From contig DAOVPH010000003.1 in the NCBI GenBank assembly GCA_030629295.1, positions 1 through 23,484 on the forward strand: a stretch of 23,484 nt of DNA. The letters are read 5' to 3'. Each line of letters begins with the position of its first letter. Within the stretch, counting starts at the first letter, position 1. This DNA is from Candidatus Latescibacterota bacterium (lineage in GTDB: Bacteria; Latescibacterota; MVCY01). Shown here one piece after another: positions 1 to 8,627 of the stretch. Below the pieces are notes generated by a model, which saw nothing but the letters and a program-made list of their open reading frames with translations, ran no database searches and had not been told where the DNA came from. The translations under genes were made by a program, and so were the position numbers.

Positions 1-102
1 GTGAACCAACGAATGAGAATTGGTGACTGGTTCACCGATCAGCAGTAACCAAGTAATATTCAGTGCCCTTTCGGTGTTTTTCAGTGTTCGATTTCCCCTT
101 GT
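1..102. repeat. Repeat-like non-coding edge region
   Basis: No gene is supported in this stretch downstream of guaB. Positions 1-8 (GTGAACCA) and 28-35 (TGGTTCAC) form a perfect 8-bp inverted repeat with a 19-nt loop. Positions 57-90 contain repeated CAGTG/GGTG words of the degenerate kind common in interspersed repeats. No clear U-tract terminator for guaB is visible. The left end is cut by the window, so the element cannot be delimited. Confidence 0.3.
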
Positions 103-1572
103 TTAGGATTCTTTTCTCTCAATCAAATTATAATTCGGTGCCTCATTGGTGATGACTACATCGTGGGGGTGACTCTCCCGAAATCCGGCAGAGGTGACCT
201 TTACAAATCGCACCTGGTGGCGGAGTTCCTCTATATTCTTCACTCCACAATAGCCCATCCCTGCTTTCAGGCCACCAATCAACTGGAATATATACCCGGA
301 GAGAGAACCCTTGTAAGGAACTCTACCTTCGATTCCCTCGGGGACGAGCTTATCGGCCTCCATTTCCAACTGGAAGTAGCGTTCTTTGCTGCCAGCGGCC
401 ATCGCACTTAAAGAGCCCATTCCCCGATAGACCTTGAAGGTCCTACCCTGGTAGACAACTGTTTCCCCTGGACTTTCTTCGGTGCCAGCAAATAGATTAC
501 CGATCATCGCCAAACTCGCTCCGGCGGCCAGGGCCTTGGTTATATCCCCGGAGTATTGGATACCTCCGTCGGAAATTATGGGCACATCATATTTGTCCGC
601 CACCCGGCTACAGTTGTACACAGCGGTAATCTGAGGCACTCCCACCCCAGCAATCACCCGAGTAGTACAGATTGATCCGGGGCCGATTCCCACTTTAACA
701 GCATCGGCTCCGGCACGAATCAACTCCTCGGTGGCCTCAGGAGTGGCAACATTGCCCACCACCAGTTCTATCTCCGGGTAATTAGCCTTCAAGCGCTTAA
801 CCGTTTCCAGTACTCCCTGGGAATGGGCGTGGGCTGTGTCTATGACAATCACATCCGCTCCCTGTTCTGTCAGCGCCTTAGTTCGCTGTTCCGCCTCGGG
901 GAGAACACCCACTGCTGCCCCCACCCGCAACCGTCCCAACCTGTCCCGTGAGGCCTGCGGAAACTTGATCTTCTTCTCTATATCCTTCACCGTAATCAGC
1001 CCTACCAGACGCCCTTCCTGGTCTACCACAGGAAGTTTTTCAATCCGATGTTGATGAAGCAACTTCTTTGCTCTCTCCAGAGAGATGTTCTTTCGGGCGG
1101 TAATCAGCTTCTTGGTCATTACCTTACGGACCGGCTGGTCAAGGTCAGTCTCAAACCTCAGATCTCGATTCGTAAGGATACCCACTAATCTGCCTTGTTC
1201 CACCACTGGCAGTCCTGAGATGTGGTGGTCCTTCATAACCTCTAACGCCTGGTGAATCTTCTCTCCGGGAGCCAAGGTAACTGGATCTACAATCATCCAG
1301 CTCTCGAACCTCTTCACCTTGGCCACCTCCTCAGCCTGGCGTTCTATGGACATATTCTTGTGAACGACACCAATCCCTCCCTCCCGGGCAATGGCGATAG
1401 CCAGACGGGACTCGGTGACTGTGTCCATAGCCGCACTCACTAACGGGATATTGAGGGTGATGTTCTTGGTCAGCCTGGTGGTGGTGTCAACATCTCTGGG
1501 AAGTATCTCCGCTTTGGCCGGTACCAGTAGAACATCGTTGAAGGTCAATGCCTCAGAAAGGAATCTCTCCAT
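103..1572 (-). CDS. guaB: IMP dehydrogenase
   Basis: Oxidises IMP to XMP with NAD+, the first committed step of GMP synthesis in the cytoplasm. The protein has the usual TIM-barrel halves flanking a CBS-domain pair (about residues 90-200). The catalytic loop GPGSICTTR places the active-site Cys at residue 302, followed by the DGGI phosphate-binding turn and the flap sequence EGRVPYKG. I use the ATG at 1572 (489 aa, normal length): it has GAGGAG upstream at workable spacing. An in-frame TTG at 1581 sits too close to that same site. It is the last gene of the minus-strand run, 67 bp after the Ig-like lipoprotein. Identification is secure; membership of the operon is inferred from spacing and strand. 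Confidence 0.97.
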   Translation of the reverse strand: MERFLSEALTFNDVLLVPAKAEILPRDVDTTTRLTKNITLNIPLVSAAMDTVTESRLAIAIAREGGIGVVHKNMSIERQAEEVAKVKRFESWMIVDPVTLAPGEKIHQALEVMKDHHISGLPVVEQGRLVGILTNRDLRFETDLDQPVRKVMTKKLITARKNISLERAKKLLHQHRIEKLPVVDQEGRLVGLITVKDIEKKIKFPQASRDRLGRLRVGAAVGVLPEAEQRTKALTEQGADVIVIDTAHAHSQGVLETVKRLKANYPEIELVVGNVATPEATEELIRAGADAVKVGIGPGSICTTRVIAGVGVPQITAVYNCSRVADKYDVPIISDGGIQYSGDITKALAAGASLAMIGNLFAGTEESPGETVVYQGRTFKVYRGMGSLSAMAAGSKERYFQLEMEADKLVPEGIEGRVPYKGSLSGYIFQLIGGLKAGMGYCGVKNIEELRHQVRFVKVTSAGFRESHPHDVVITNEAPNYNLIERKES

Positions 1573-1639
1573 TTTTCTCAACTCCTCGGATATTATGTTT
1601 TGTTGGGTAGTTTTTGGAGGTGAAATTACCTACAGGACC

Positions 1640-2752
1640 TCAGAACTTCAAATCCACTTTTTCCGTTGTCCAGCGAGAGCGCACCCCAACTGTGCCGGCG
1701 AAGCTGGTGGCCGGCTCAGCAGGCTGATATGGCCAGGGCCTACCATAGTCCTGCTTGCCATTCCCATTCCTATCCCAGAAGGCCCAGACGAAATAAGTCC
1801 CGGGTAACATCCCACCGGTCAAATATTTCCCTTCTCTGGGGACTTTGAACCGATACTCTGCTGCCCCATCGATCTTGTGAAACCTAAGGTAGACCTTAGC
1901 TTCGGAGTCAAGCACCTCAGCGTCTACCTCTCCGGCGATAAAACCTAAGGTATCTTTGTTCACTGTAGTGAAACAAGAAGTATAAACGCTGTCTGAGGGG
2001 GCATTTCCAACATAGTCGCGCAGCGGCGGCAGAAAAAGGTCGGTCATTTGAACGGAGTCTGCTGAGTCGCTTAGAGTTGCATCTGTGGGGGGCACAGCCA
2101 GAGGTTCTTGCTCTGGGGCGTATTTTCTGTCCCCATCTTTGTCCAGAAAGGCAAAGACCCGGTAGACTCCGGGGGAGAGAAAAGAAAGAAGGTAGCTACC
2201 CTCTGTATCGGTTTCAGTAACGTAATGGGGAGCGTCCTTTGCTGGATCAGGTTCTTTTGCCGGTTCTAATCTGTATGCCCACACAAAAGCCCTCGGCTGG
2301 GGCCCAGTAGGAGTCGTCACTTTCCCGCTGATTCCCCCGAGGTCTATCCGGCTGCCGGTAGAGAAGGCAAAGCTGTAGGGCTTGGTTAAGGAATTGCCTT
2401 GCTGATCCTGGGCACCAGTTCCAATGGTCACCACATAGGTTCGATCGGAAGAGAACCTCTGTAAGGGCTTTATGAACAATGTCCTGCCTTTCCAGCTCAA
2501 CTCTGGCGGCCTTTCCAGAACGGGGGAGATGTAAACTGCTTCCTCGACCGACTCCCGGTCCATCCTCTCGCTGAAGGTAACCTCTATTTGAGTTTGGGGA
2601 CTCACTCCAGTGGAGTTACAGACCGGAGAGGTAGATACCACTTCAGGTGGAGTTTTATCGACCGGCCCACCAGGGGGAAAACCCTGTTTGGCGCAGGAGC
2701 ACAAGAGTAATGGGCTGGAGAATAAAAGAGACAAGACCAGAATCTTATTCAT
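1640..2752 (-). CDS. Ig-like (Big_5) domain lipoprotein
   Basis: Predicted lipoprotein of 370 aa. A hydrophobic signal ends in LLLCSC, with the probable lipidated Cys at residue 20; the -2 Cys is an unusual lipobox residue. It is followed by GGPVDKTPPEV, a start typical of Big_5/SbsA-type Ig domains in FCB bacteria (about residues 28-135, with the MDRESVEEA strand). The rest holds two carboxypeptidase-regulatory-like beta domains with Asp-rich turns (DKDGD and DRNGNGKQD). A structural or surface role is likely; no enzymatic motif is seen. Its ATG overlaps the argF stop as ATGA (2749-2752), implying translational coupling. It shares the MDRxSVEx(A) motif with the 472-aa lipoprotein at 16235. 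Confidence 0.8.
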   Translation of the reverse strand: MNKILVLSLLFSSPLLLCSCAKQGFPPGGPVDKTPPEVVSTSPVCNSTGVSPQTQIEVTFSERMDRESVEEAVYISPVLERPPELSWKGRTLFIKPLQRFSSDRTYVVTIGTGAQDQQGNSLTKPYSFAFSTGSRIDLGGISGKVTTPTGPQPRAFVWAYRLEPAKEPDPAKDAPHYVTETDTEGSYLLSFLSPGVYRVFAFLDKDGDRKYAPEQEPLAVPPTDATLSDSADSVQMTDLFLPPLRDYVGNAPSDSVYTSCFTTVNKDTLGFIAGEVDAEVLDSEAKVYLRFHKIDGAAEYRFKVPREGKYLTGGMLPGTYFVWAFWDRNGNGKQDYGRPWPYQPAEPATSFAGTVGVRSRWTTEKVDLKF

Positions 2753-3669
2753 TTCATCAGGGTGAACAGGATTGCCTTCTGGATATGCAGTCTGTTCTCC
2801 GCTTCATCTAAGGCTATGCAATTGGGACCGTCCAGCACTTCATCGGTAATCTCCTCTCCCCGATGGGCTGGCAGACAGTGGGTTACCAAACAACCCGGCT
2901 TTGCAGAGCCCAAGAGTCGTTTATTAACTTGATATGGGCTAAAGACCTTTCGCCTTTCCTCTACCTCGGCTTCCTGTCCCATACTTGCCCACACATCGGT
3001 GTAGATCAGATCAGCTCCTTTCACTGCCTGGTAGGGGTCGGGGAGGATCTGGACCGTTGTGCCCTGGCGTTGAGCAAAAGCCCGGGCCTGCTCGGTAAGT
3101 TCCCTGTTGGGTTCATATCCTTCGGGACAGGCGATCACAAAATCCATATTTAAGCGGGGGCAAAGCAGCATCAGCGAATTGGCCACATTGTTCCCGTCGC
3201 CTACAAAGACTACCTTGAGTCCAGCCAGGGAATCCCGTTTTTCTCGCAGGCTCAGGGCGGCGGCAAGCACCTGGCAGGGGTGTTCTAAATCACTGAGGCC
3301 GTTGATCACAGGGATATCTGCATTTCGAGCCAGTTCCACTATCGTCTGGTGCGAGAAGGTGCGGGCCATCACCCCGTCAACCCAGCAGCCAAGATTCCGG
3401 GCCACATCGGCCACGGACTCTCGCTTTCCCAGTTGGATATCATTGGGACCCAGATAAACAGCCTGTCCCCCCAACTGGAACATCCCCACATCAAATGTGA
3501 CCCTGGTCCGCAGCGAGGGCTTCTCAAAGATCATCGCTAAGGTCTTCCCTTCAAGCAGCGGCTCAGTTCTACCCTGCTTTAATTTAGTCTTCAGCTCTAT
3601 GGCTAAATCTAAAAGCTCGGTGAGCTGTTCTGGAGCAAGATCAGCTATGGAAACCAAGTCTTTTTTCAC
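2749..3669 (-). CDS. argF: Ornithine carbamoyltransferase
   Basis: Transfers the carbamoyl group from carbamoyl phosphate to ornithine, giving citrulline in arginine synthesis. The 306-aa length is normal. The carbamoyl-phosphate site appears as SLRTR (residues 52-56, usually STRTR), then HPCQ (130-133) and the HCLPAHRGEE ornithine-side motif near residue 265, which favours ornithine over aspartate transcarbamylase. The start is GTG at 3669, preceded by a strong AAGGAGG about 5 nt upstream, which decides the start. It lies 12 bp after aroKB and overlaps the next gene by 4 bp, so it is almost certainly cotranscribed. No other arginine gene is in the window. Confidence 0.95.
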   Translation of the reverse strand: MKKDLVSIADLAPEQLTELLDLAIELKTKLKQGRTEPLLEGKTLAMIFEKPSLRTRVTFDVGMFQLGGQAVYLGPNDIQLGKRESVADVARNLGCWVDGVMARTFSHQTIVELARNADIPVINGLSDLEHPCQVLAAALSLREKRDSLAGLKVVFVGDGNNVANSLMLLCPRLNMDFVIACPEGYEPNRELTEQARAFAQRQGTTVQILPDPYQAVKGADLIYTDVWASMGQEAEVEERRKVFSPYQVNKRLLGSAKPGCLVTHCLPAHRGEEITDEVLDGPNCIALDEAENRLHIQKAILFTLMK

Positions 3670-3681
3670 CTTTCCTCCTTA

Positions 3682-5316
3682 TCACTTCTGCTCTAAAAGC
3701 CGACGTAGATATTTCACTCCTTCCTCAATCTGATTCTGACCTACCTGCTCGCTCACCGTAGCTTCTCCTATCTGGCGAAGCAAGACAAACCGCAAGTGTC
3801 CACCCCTTACCTTTTTATCGGACTCTATCTTCTCCATAATCACCCGGATGGGAATGTCGGGGGGGCTTGGGGGAAATCCCAGCTTTTTCAGCAACCTGTT
3901 CTGGCGGTTCATTTCCTCCTCTGCAAGTAGTTTCATCTGGAAGCCAATGTGGGCAGCTACGATCATCCCCAGAAGAACTGCCTCACCGTGCCGATAGCGG
4001 CGGTAGTCGGTGATGGCCTCGATGGCATGTCCCACCGTGTGGCCGTAGTTCAAGATGGCCCTCAGTCCCCGCTCCCGCTCATCTTTGCTCACTACCTCGG
4101 CCTTGATCTGGCAGTTTCTTCGCACCAACTGCTCTAAAAGCTCAGGCGGAACAGTAAGTTCCAATAGCTGTTCGATGTTGTTTTCAAGGTGCTCAAAGAG
4201 GTCTTCATCTCGGATGAGGGCGTGCTTGATCACCTCTGCCATCCCTGCCCTCAACTCCCGTCTGGGTAGGGTTTTCAGCACCCCTGTGTCGATGAGCACA
4301 AACTGGGGTTGGTAGAAGGCACCGATTAGGTTTTTCCCCAGGCGGTGGTTGACCGCCACCTTCCCACCCACGCTGGAGTCCACCTGGGCCAAAAGGGTAG
4401 TGGGCACCTGCAGATAACGGACGCCTCGCAGGAAGGTTGCTGCCACAAATCCGGCGATATCCCCCACTACACCGCCGCCGAGGGCAATAATGGCCGAATC
4501 CCTGTCCAGTTTTGCCCTAATCAGGGATTCGAAGATGCTGTCTGCGGTCTCTAAGGTCTTGTACTGCTCACCATCGGGAATGAGGACTGGGAGGACGTTG
4601 TAACCGTTGTCGGCTAAGCTTTGTTCCACGGGCTTAAGGTAGAGCTCTGCCACGGTAGGGTTGGTCACCACGGCAGCTCTGCGGCCCAGACTGTGTCGAC
4701 GGCAAAGCTTTCCCAGCTCAGAAAGGACCCCGGTGCCGATGTAGATCGGATAGCTCCTCGCTTTCAACTCGACATTCACAATTCTCATAGTCTGGAGCAG
4801 ATTGCCCCGCAGCTTTTCGATGATGTTCTCCGCCACCTCCTGCGGTGATCCCTCGGTTTCTGTCTGCACTACGATATCGGCTTGCCGGTAGAATTTCTCT
4901 CGCTGGGCAAGCAGGGATTTTATCTTCTCCAGTTTCCCTGTGTCCGAGAGACCGGCCAAAAGAGGTCTTTTGTCGTTTCTCCTCACTCTTTCGAAGATGA
5001 TCTCCGGGGGAGCAGAGATATAGACACTGATGCCCTGTTGGACTATCTTGCGATTTTCAGGATGGCAAGGCACCCCGCCACCTAAGGAGATTACAGCGTT
5101 TTTTCCCTGAGAGACATCTTTGATGCACAGGTGCTCCAAGCGACGAAACTCTTCCTCTCCCTGCTGGGTAAATATCTGAAAAATACTTTTCCCTGCCCGC
5201 TGTTCCACCAATTGGTCGGTATCGATAAAATCTCGGCCCAGTTTTCTGGCCAGAGCCTGACCCACTCTGGTCTTTCCGGAGCCCATAAACCCCACTAAGA
5301 AGACGTTCTTCTCCAT
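3682..5316 (-). CDS. aroKB: Fused shikimate kinase / 3-dehydroquinate synthase
   Basis: Bifunctional enzyme of the shikimate pathway, 544 aa. Residues 1-172 are shikimate kinase: P-loop GFMGSGKT, the DTD shikimate-binding Asp pair, GGGVP, and the RPLL lid. From about residue 176 it is 3-dehydroquinate synthase: DGEQYKT, GGGVVGDIAGFVAA, QVDSSVGGKVAVN, GMAEVIKH, and the metal-binding NYGHTVGHAIE and RHGEAV. Both halves look complete and active. The order (kinase first) matches the fusion known in Thermotoga and some other phyla. The ATG at 5316 overlaps the end of aroC by 22 bp, suggesting coupling. The two activities catalyse steps 5 and 2, so they are not consecutive. A Met opens the synthase half, but no ribosome-binding site precedes it. 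Confidence 0.95.
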   Translation of the reverse strand: MEKNVFLVGFMGSGKTRVGQALARKLGRDFIDTDQLVEQRAGKSIFQIFTQQGEEEFRRLEHLCIKDVSQGKNAVISLGGGVPCHPENRKIVQQGISVYISAPPEIIFERVRRNDKRPLLAGLSDTGKLEKIKSLLAQREKFYRQADIVVQTETEGSPQEVAENIIEKLRGNLLQTMRIVNVELKARSYPIYIGTGVLSELGKLCRRHSLGRRAAVVTNPTVAELYLKPVEQSLADNGYNVLPVLIPDGEQYKTLETADSIFESLIRAKLDRDSAIIALGGGVVGDIAGFVAATFLRGVRYLQVPTTLLAQVDSSVGGKVAVNHRLGKNLIGAFYQPQFVLIDTGVLKTLPRRELRAGMAEVIKHALIRDEDLFEHLENNIEQLLELTVPPELLEQLVRRNCQIKAEVVSKDERERGLRAILNYGHTVGHAIEAITDYRRYRHGEAVLLGMIVAAHIGFQMKLLAEEEMNRQNRLLKKLGFPPSPPDIPIRVIMEKIESDKKVRGGHLRFVLLRQIGEATVSEQVGQNQIEEGVKYLRRLLEQK

Positions 5317-6440
5317 TGGGAAACTCTCTGTTTCAGCTCTGCTATGTTATCTCCGCCGAATTTTTCCAGCAGGGCGTTGGCTACGGTAAAGGCCACCACC
5401 GCCTCAGCTACCACTGAAGCCGCTGGCACAGCGCAGATGTCAGACCTCTCTTTGTGGGCTGAGGCTGGTTGTTTTGTCTTCGTATCTACAGACCGAAGAG
5501 GGGTGGTCAGGGTGGGAATGGGTTTCATCGCGGCTCGGATGACAATCGGCTGGCCGTTGGTCATCCCTCCCTCTATACCCCCAGCGTTGTTTGTCTCACG
5601 GTAATAGCCCTGTTGGCCGCAGTATATCTGGTCGTGAACTGCCGAGCCAGGAATTTTAGCCGCCTTGAATCCCAGCCCGAACTCCACTGCCTTTATGGCC
5701 TGGATACTGGTCAAGGCTTGAGCCAGGAGGCCATCAAGCTTCCTGTCCCAGTGTACATAACTTCCCAATCCCACCGGCAGCCCGGAGACGATCACCTCGA
5801 AGACACCTCCCAGAGAGTCGCCCTGCTGCCCGGCACGATCGATCTGCTCCAGCATTGCCTTTTCTGTTTCCGGGTCGATGCACCTCACCGGTGAACGATC
5901 GGCCAGTTCGTTCAGGGTGTTCACCTCGGTCACCGATGTCTGGGCTTCTGCCTCACCTATGGAGACAACGTGGCTGGCCACCAGGATCTCCAGTTCTGCT
6001 AAGAGTCTTCTGGCCAGAGTGCAGAGGGCAACCCTCATTGCGGTCTCTCTGGCGCTGGAGCGCTCCAGCACATTCCTGATGTCGGAATGGCCGTATTTGA
6101 TAGCACCGGAAAGATCGGCATGGCCAGGCCGAGGGACACTAACCTCTTCTCCGCTGGGCGCTCCCTCGGGTTCCATTATCTGCTTCCAGTTCTGCCAGTC
6201 CTTGTTCTCTATTAACAGGGCAACAGGGCTGCCCAGGGTTTTGCCGAACCTGATGCCGGAGAGTATTTGCCCCCTGTCGGCTTCGATCTGCTGCCTGGTG
6301 CTTCTGCCGTAGCCCTGCTGCCGGCGTCTCAGTTGATCGTTGATGTAGTCTTCGCTGATCTCCAGCCCGGCTGGTAGGCCCTCTAATATGCCCACCAAGG
6401 CGCAGCCGTGAGATTCACCCGCTGTTAAGTAGCGTAACAT
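5295..6440 (-). CDS. aroC: Chorismate synthase
   Basis: Converts 5-enolpyruvylshikimate-3-phosphate to chorismate using reduced FMN, the last step of the shikimate pathway. The 381-aa protein has all the family signatures: the N-terminal GESHG, GRSTRQQIEAD, the RPGHAD...KYGHSDIRNVLERSSARET block, GGMTNGQPI, and the C-terminal HKERSDICAVPAA. A short AAAGG lies upstream of the ATG. It sits between the ABC ATPase (28 bp gap) and aroKB (22 bp overlap), so two shikimate-pathway genes are adjacent and probably cotranslated. Confidence 0.97.
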   Translation of the reverse strand: MLRYLTAGESHGCALVGILEGLPAGLEISEDYINDQLRRRQQGYGRSTRQQIEADRGQILSGIRFGKTLGSPVALLIENKDWQNWKQIMEPEGAPSGEEVSVPRPGHADLSGAIKYGHSDIRNVLERSSARETAMRVALCTLARRLLAELEILVASHVVSIGEAEAQTSVTEVNTLNELADRSPVRCIDPETEKAMLEQIDRAGQQGDSLGGVFEVIVSGLPVGLGSYVHWDRKLDGLLAQALTSIQAIKAVEFGLGFKAAKIPGSAVHDQIYCGQQGYYRETNNAGGIEGGMTNGQPIVIRAAMKPIPTLTTPLRSVDTKTKQPASAHKERSDICAVPAASVVAEAVVAFTVANALLEKFGGDNIAELKQRVSQWRRTSS

Positions 6441-6468
6441 AGTGCTTTGCCTTTGTAATTGCTTTCTG

Positions 6469-8196
6469 TCAGGTCGCCACCAGAGAAGGCCGGGATAGTT
6501 GTGCCGAAAGCTGCTTCTGTAAGCGAAGCTCTTTTGTGATCTTAATTATCTGAGGCAGGTCAAGTCCAATGGAAACTATAAAGTCAGAATGAGAGAAGAC
6601 ATCCTTAAGTGAACCCGACAGCACCACTTTCCCTTGGGACAGGACAGTCATTCTTTCGGCTAACTGGGCCACCAGATCCATATTGTGTGATATGATGACG
6701 ACAGTTTTGCCCTGACGGTGGAGGGCTTTCAGTGTTCTTATTATCTGTTTGGTGCCTCGGGGGTCCAGCCCCACCGTAGGCTCATCCAAGACGATCACCT
6801 CCGGGTCCATTGCCAGCACCCCGGCGATAGCTACCCGTCGTTTCTCCCCCTGGCTTAAGTGCACAGGAGACCTCTGGCCGAAGGCATCAAAATCCAGTTC
6901 TACTGCCTCCAGCGCCTGCTTCACCCTCTGTTGAACCTGTTCCTTTGCTATTCCCAAATTCCGGGGGCCAAAGGCGACATCCTCTGCGACCTTTTCCTCG
7001 AACAGTTGAAACTCCGGAAACTGAAAGACAAGCCCCACCTTTTGCCTCACCTTCTGGAGGTCGATCCCCTTATCCCATAGGTCTTCTCCCTCAACCTTCA
7101 CCTGGCCAGAGGTGGGTTTAAGCAGTCCGTTGAAATGCTGGGCTAAGGTGGTCTTACCCGATCCAGTGGGGCCGACCAAAGCCAAAAATTCGCCTTTTTT
7201 TATATCTATACTTACATTCGAGAGTGCCTCCTTGTGGGTGGGGAGGCCATCGTCGTAAATGTGTAATAGATTGTGAGTAGAGATCTTAACTGGCTTTTCT
7301 CTCTTGCCTTGCGAGGAGGGTTTGTCTAACTCTTCGGAATCGAACAACTTCTCCAGATACCGCTTACCCTCATCTGTGTTGTTCGCTATTTCTAACCGCA
7401 TCTGGAGGGGTAGATCTAATCCCAAGGCCCATATCTGATCGTACTGCTGAAAGACAGTCTGAGGGGGACCGTCTAAAACGATCTTTCCCTGGGAGAGAAT
7501 AATCAGGCGGTCAGCCTCTAAGGCCTCCTCTGGGGACTGAGTGATGTGAATAACAGTCACCCGGTCAGCCCCATGGGCAACCTCACACCTCACCTGGCCG
7601 GCCCCATGGGTAGTTTCACACCCTACAGGGCCGGTAGCCTGAATCTGCTTCAGCATCCGGTTTACCTCTCTTTTGCCCTTTGGGTCTAACAAAGAGGTAG
7701 GCTCATCCAAGATCAGGTACTTAGGTTCCATTGCCAGAACCGAGGCGAGGGCCAAACGTTGTTTCTCCCCTCCGGAGAGGCGATGCGGGGGATGATAGCG
7801 GTACTGCTCCAGATCAAAATGCTTTAAGGCCCAGTTGATTCTCTGGTGCATCTGGATCGGAGGAATTCCTATGTTCTCCAGTCCGAAGGCAATCTCTCGC
7901 TCTACGGTAGTGGTGACGATCTGGTTGTCGGGGTTTTGAAAGACCATTCCCACTCGCCTGCGGATAGCAGGGATCCGTTCTGGCCGATGGGTGGAGAGGC
8001 CGTCCACCATTACCTTCCCTGAATTAGGCAACAGAAGGCCGTTGATGCACCAGGCAAGGGTAGTCTTGCCCGAACCATTGGCCCCCATAATCGCTACTGA
8101 CTCACCCTCTTCGATCTCTAAGTCAATGCCATCCAGGGCGTTAAGGGAGTTATTTCTATATCTGTATTGAAATGATAGGTTTTCTATTTTGATCAT
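6469..8196 (-). CDS. Fused two-domain ECF-type ABC transporter ATPase
   Basis: A single 575-aa chain carries two complete ATP-binding cassettes of the EcfA/CbiO type, which power uptake of vitamins or metal ions with an EcfT and a substrate-specific membrane protein. Cassette 1: Walker A GANGSGKTT (38-46), Q-loop QNPDNQ, signature LSGGEKQ (about 140), Walker B LILDEP, H-loop His217. Cassette 2: GPTGSGKTT (342-350), QFPEFQ, LSQGEKR (447), VIVLDEP, His504. Residues 189-210 are an unusual tandem 11-residue insertion (see the repeat at 7567-7632). No EcfT or S gene lies nearby, so the substrate is unknown. It is the first gene of the minus-strand run. No clear Shine-Dalgarno sequence precedes the ATG. 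Confidence 0.9.
   Translation of the reverse strand: MIKIENLSFQYRYRNNSLNALDGIDLEIEEGESVAIMGANGSGKTTLAWCINGLLLPNSGKVMVDGLSTHRPERIPAIRRRVGMVFQNPDNQIVTTTVEREIAFGLENIGIPPIQMHQRINWALKHFDLEQYRYHPPHRLSGGEKQRLALASVLAMEPKYLILDEPTSLLDPKGKREVNRMLKQIQATGPVGCETTHGAGQVRCEVAHGADRVTVIHITQSPEEALEADRLIILSQGKIVLDGPPQTVFQQYDQIWALGLDLPLQMRLEIANNTDEGKRYLEKLFDSEELDKPSSQGKREKPVKISTHNLLHIYDDGLPTHKEALSNVSIDIKKGEFLALVGPTGSGKTTLAQHFNGLLKPTSGQVKVEGEDLWDKGIDLQKVRQKVGLVFQFPEFQLFEEKVAEDVAFGPRNLGIAKEQVQQRVKQALEAVELDFDAFGQRSPVHLSQGEKRRVAIAGVLAMDPEVIVLDEPTVGLDPRGTKQIIRTLKALHRQGKTVVIISHNMDLVAQLAERMTVLSQGKVVLSGSLKDVFSHSDFIVSIGLDLPQIIKITKELRLQKQLSAQLSRPSLVAT
7567..7632 (-). repeat. Two 33-bp tandem repeats inside the ABC ATPase gene
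   Basis: On the coding strand two consecutive 33-bp units share GGTGTGA and CCCATGGGGC at the same phase. They encode GPVGCETTHGA (residues 189-199) and GQVRCEVAHGA (200-210). They lie between Walker B and the H-loop of cassette 1, where this family normally has only a short linker. The reading frame is kept. Confidence 0.8.
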
Positions 8197-8217
8197 CTGC
8201 AGTTTTCAGAGAAAGAG

Positions 8218-8367
8218 TTAGTACTACAACGTGAGTTTGTCATTCTGAGGAACGAAGTGACGAAGAATCTCTACTCCAAGTATTTAAATAGACTACTTAA
8301 AGCGAGATTCTTCGCTCCTTTCAGTCGCTCAGAATGACAAAGGGGTTAAGTTGCGTTGTACTATTAG
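8218..8367. repeat. Interspersed palindromic repeat, TGTCATTCTGAG type
   Basis: A large imperfect palindrome. The outer arms TTTGTCATTCTGAG (8236-8249) and CTCAGAATGACAAA (8328-8341) are perfectly complementary. The inner arms CGAAGAATCTC (8261-8271) and GAGATTCTTCG (8304-8314) are also perfect. Flanks at 8218-8231 and about 8354-8367 extend it with 11 of 14 matches. It belongs to the same family as the copy at 19250-19332. It lies between the promoter at 8392-8420 and the ABC ATPase start, so it would form a hairpin in the 5' leader. Confidence 0.85.
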
Positions 8368-8391
8368 ATGCGAAGATTTAATGCGAGAACT

Positions 8392-8420
8392 AATATACCA
8401 AAAGATGGAGATTATGTCAA
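8392..8420 (-). promoter_or_regulatory. Sigma-70 promoter of the minus-strand operon
   Basis: Reading the minus strand, TTGACA (8420-8415) is followed by a 17-bp spacer and TATATT (8397-8392). The -35 is a perfect match and the -10 is 5 of 6. The predicted transcript starts near 8385, leaving a leader of about 190 nt that contains the palindrome at 8218-8367. It is the only good promoter seen upstream of the six genes from the ABC ATPase to guaB. Confidence 0.75.
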
Positions 8421-8476
8421 CTGGTTTTAAGGCGATTGTCTCCACGGAGAGGTTGGTTTAGGCAGCGACAGTTGTG

Positions 8477-8518
8477 AAAAAGGGACGTTCAGGAAAAGCT
8501 TCCTCACCTGAATGTCCC
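8477..8518 (-). terminator. Rho-independent terminator of the amidohydrolase gene
   Basis: On the minus strand GGGACATTCAGG (8518-8507) pairs with CCTGAACGTCCC (8493-8482), with one mismatch in 12, across a 13-nt loop. It is followed directly by five U residues (8481-8477). It lies about 110 nt after the amidohydrolase stop and separates that gene from the operon promoter at 8392-8420. Confidence 0.75.
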
Positions 8519-8627
8519 TTCAGAGTCCGACAGCCCTGTTGAAACTGCCGGATGCCAATTCTCTGTCATTTTCTCCTCATCTATTTCAGCGCATAAAAAA
8601 GATGGCCCCTGCTGGGATGTTTCGTTT

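Noticed and set aside
4055..4315. Plus-strand ORFs opposite the aro genes, argF and others
   Set aside because: They mirror strongly conserved coding genes in other frames, are low-complexity and have no start signals.
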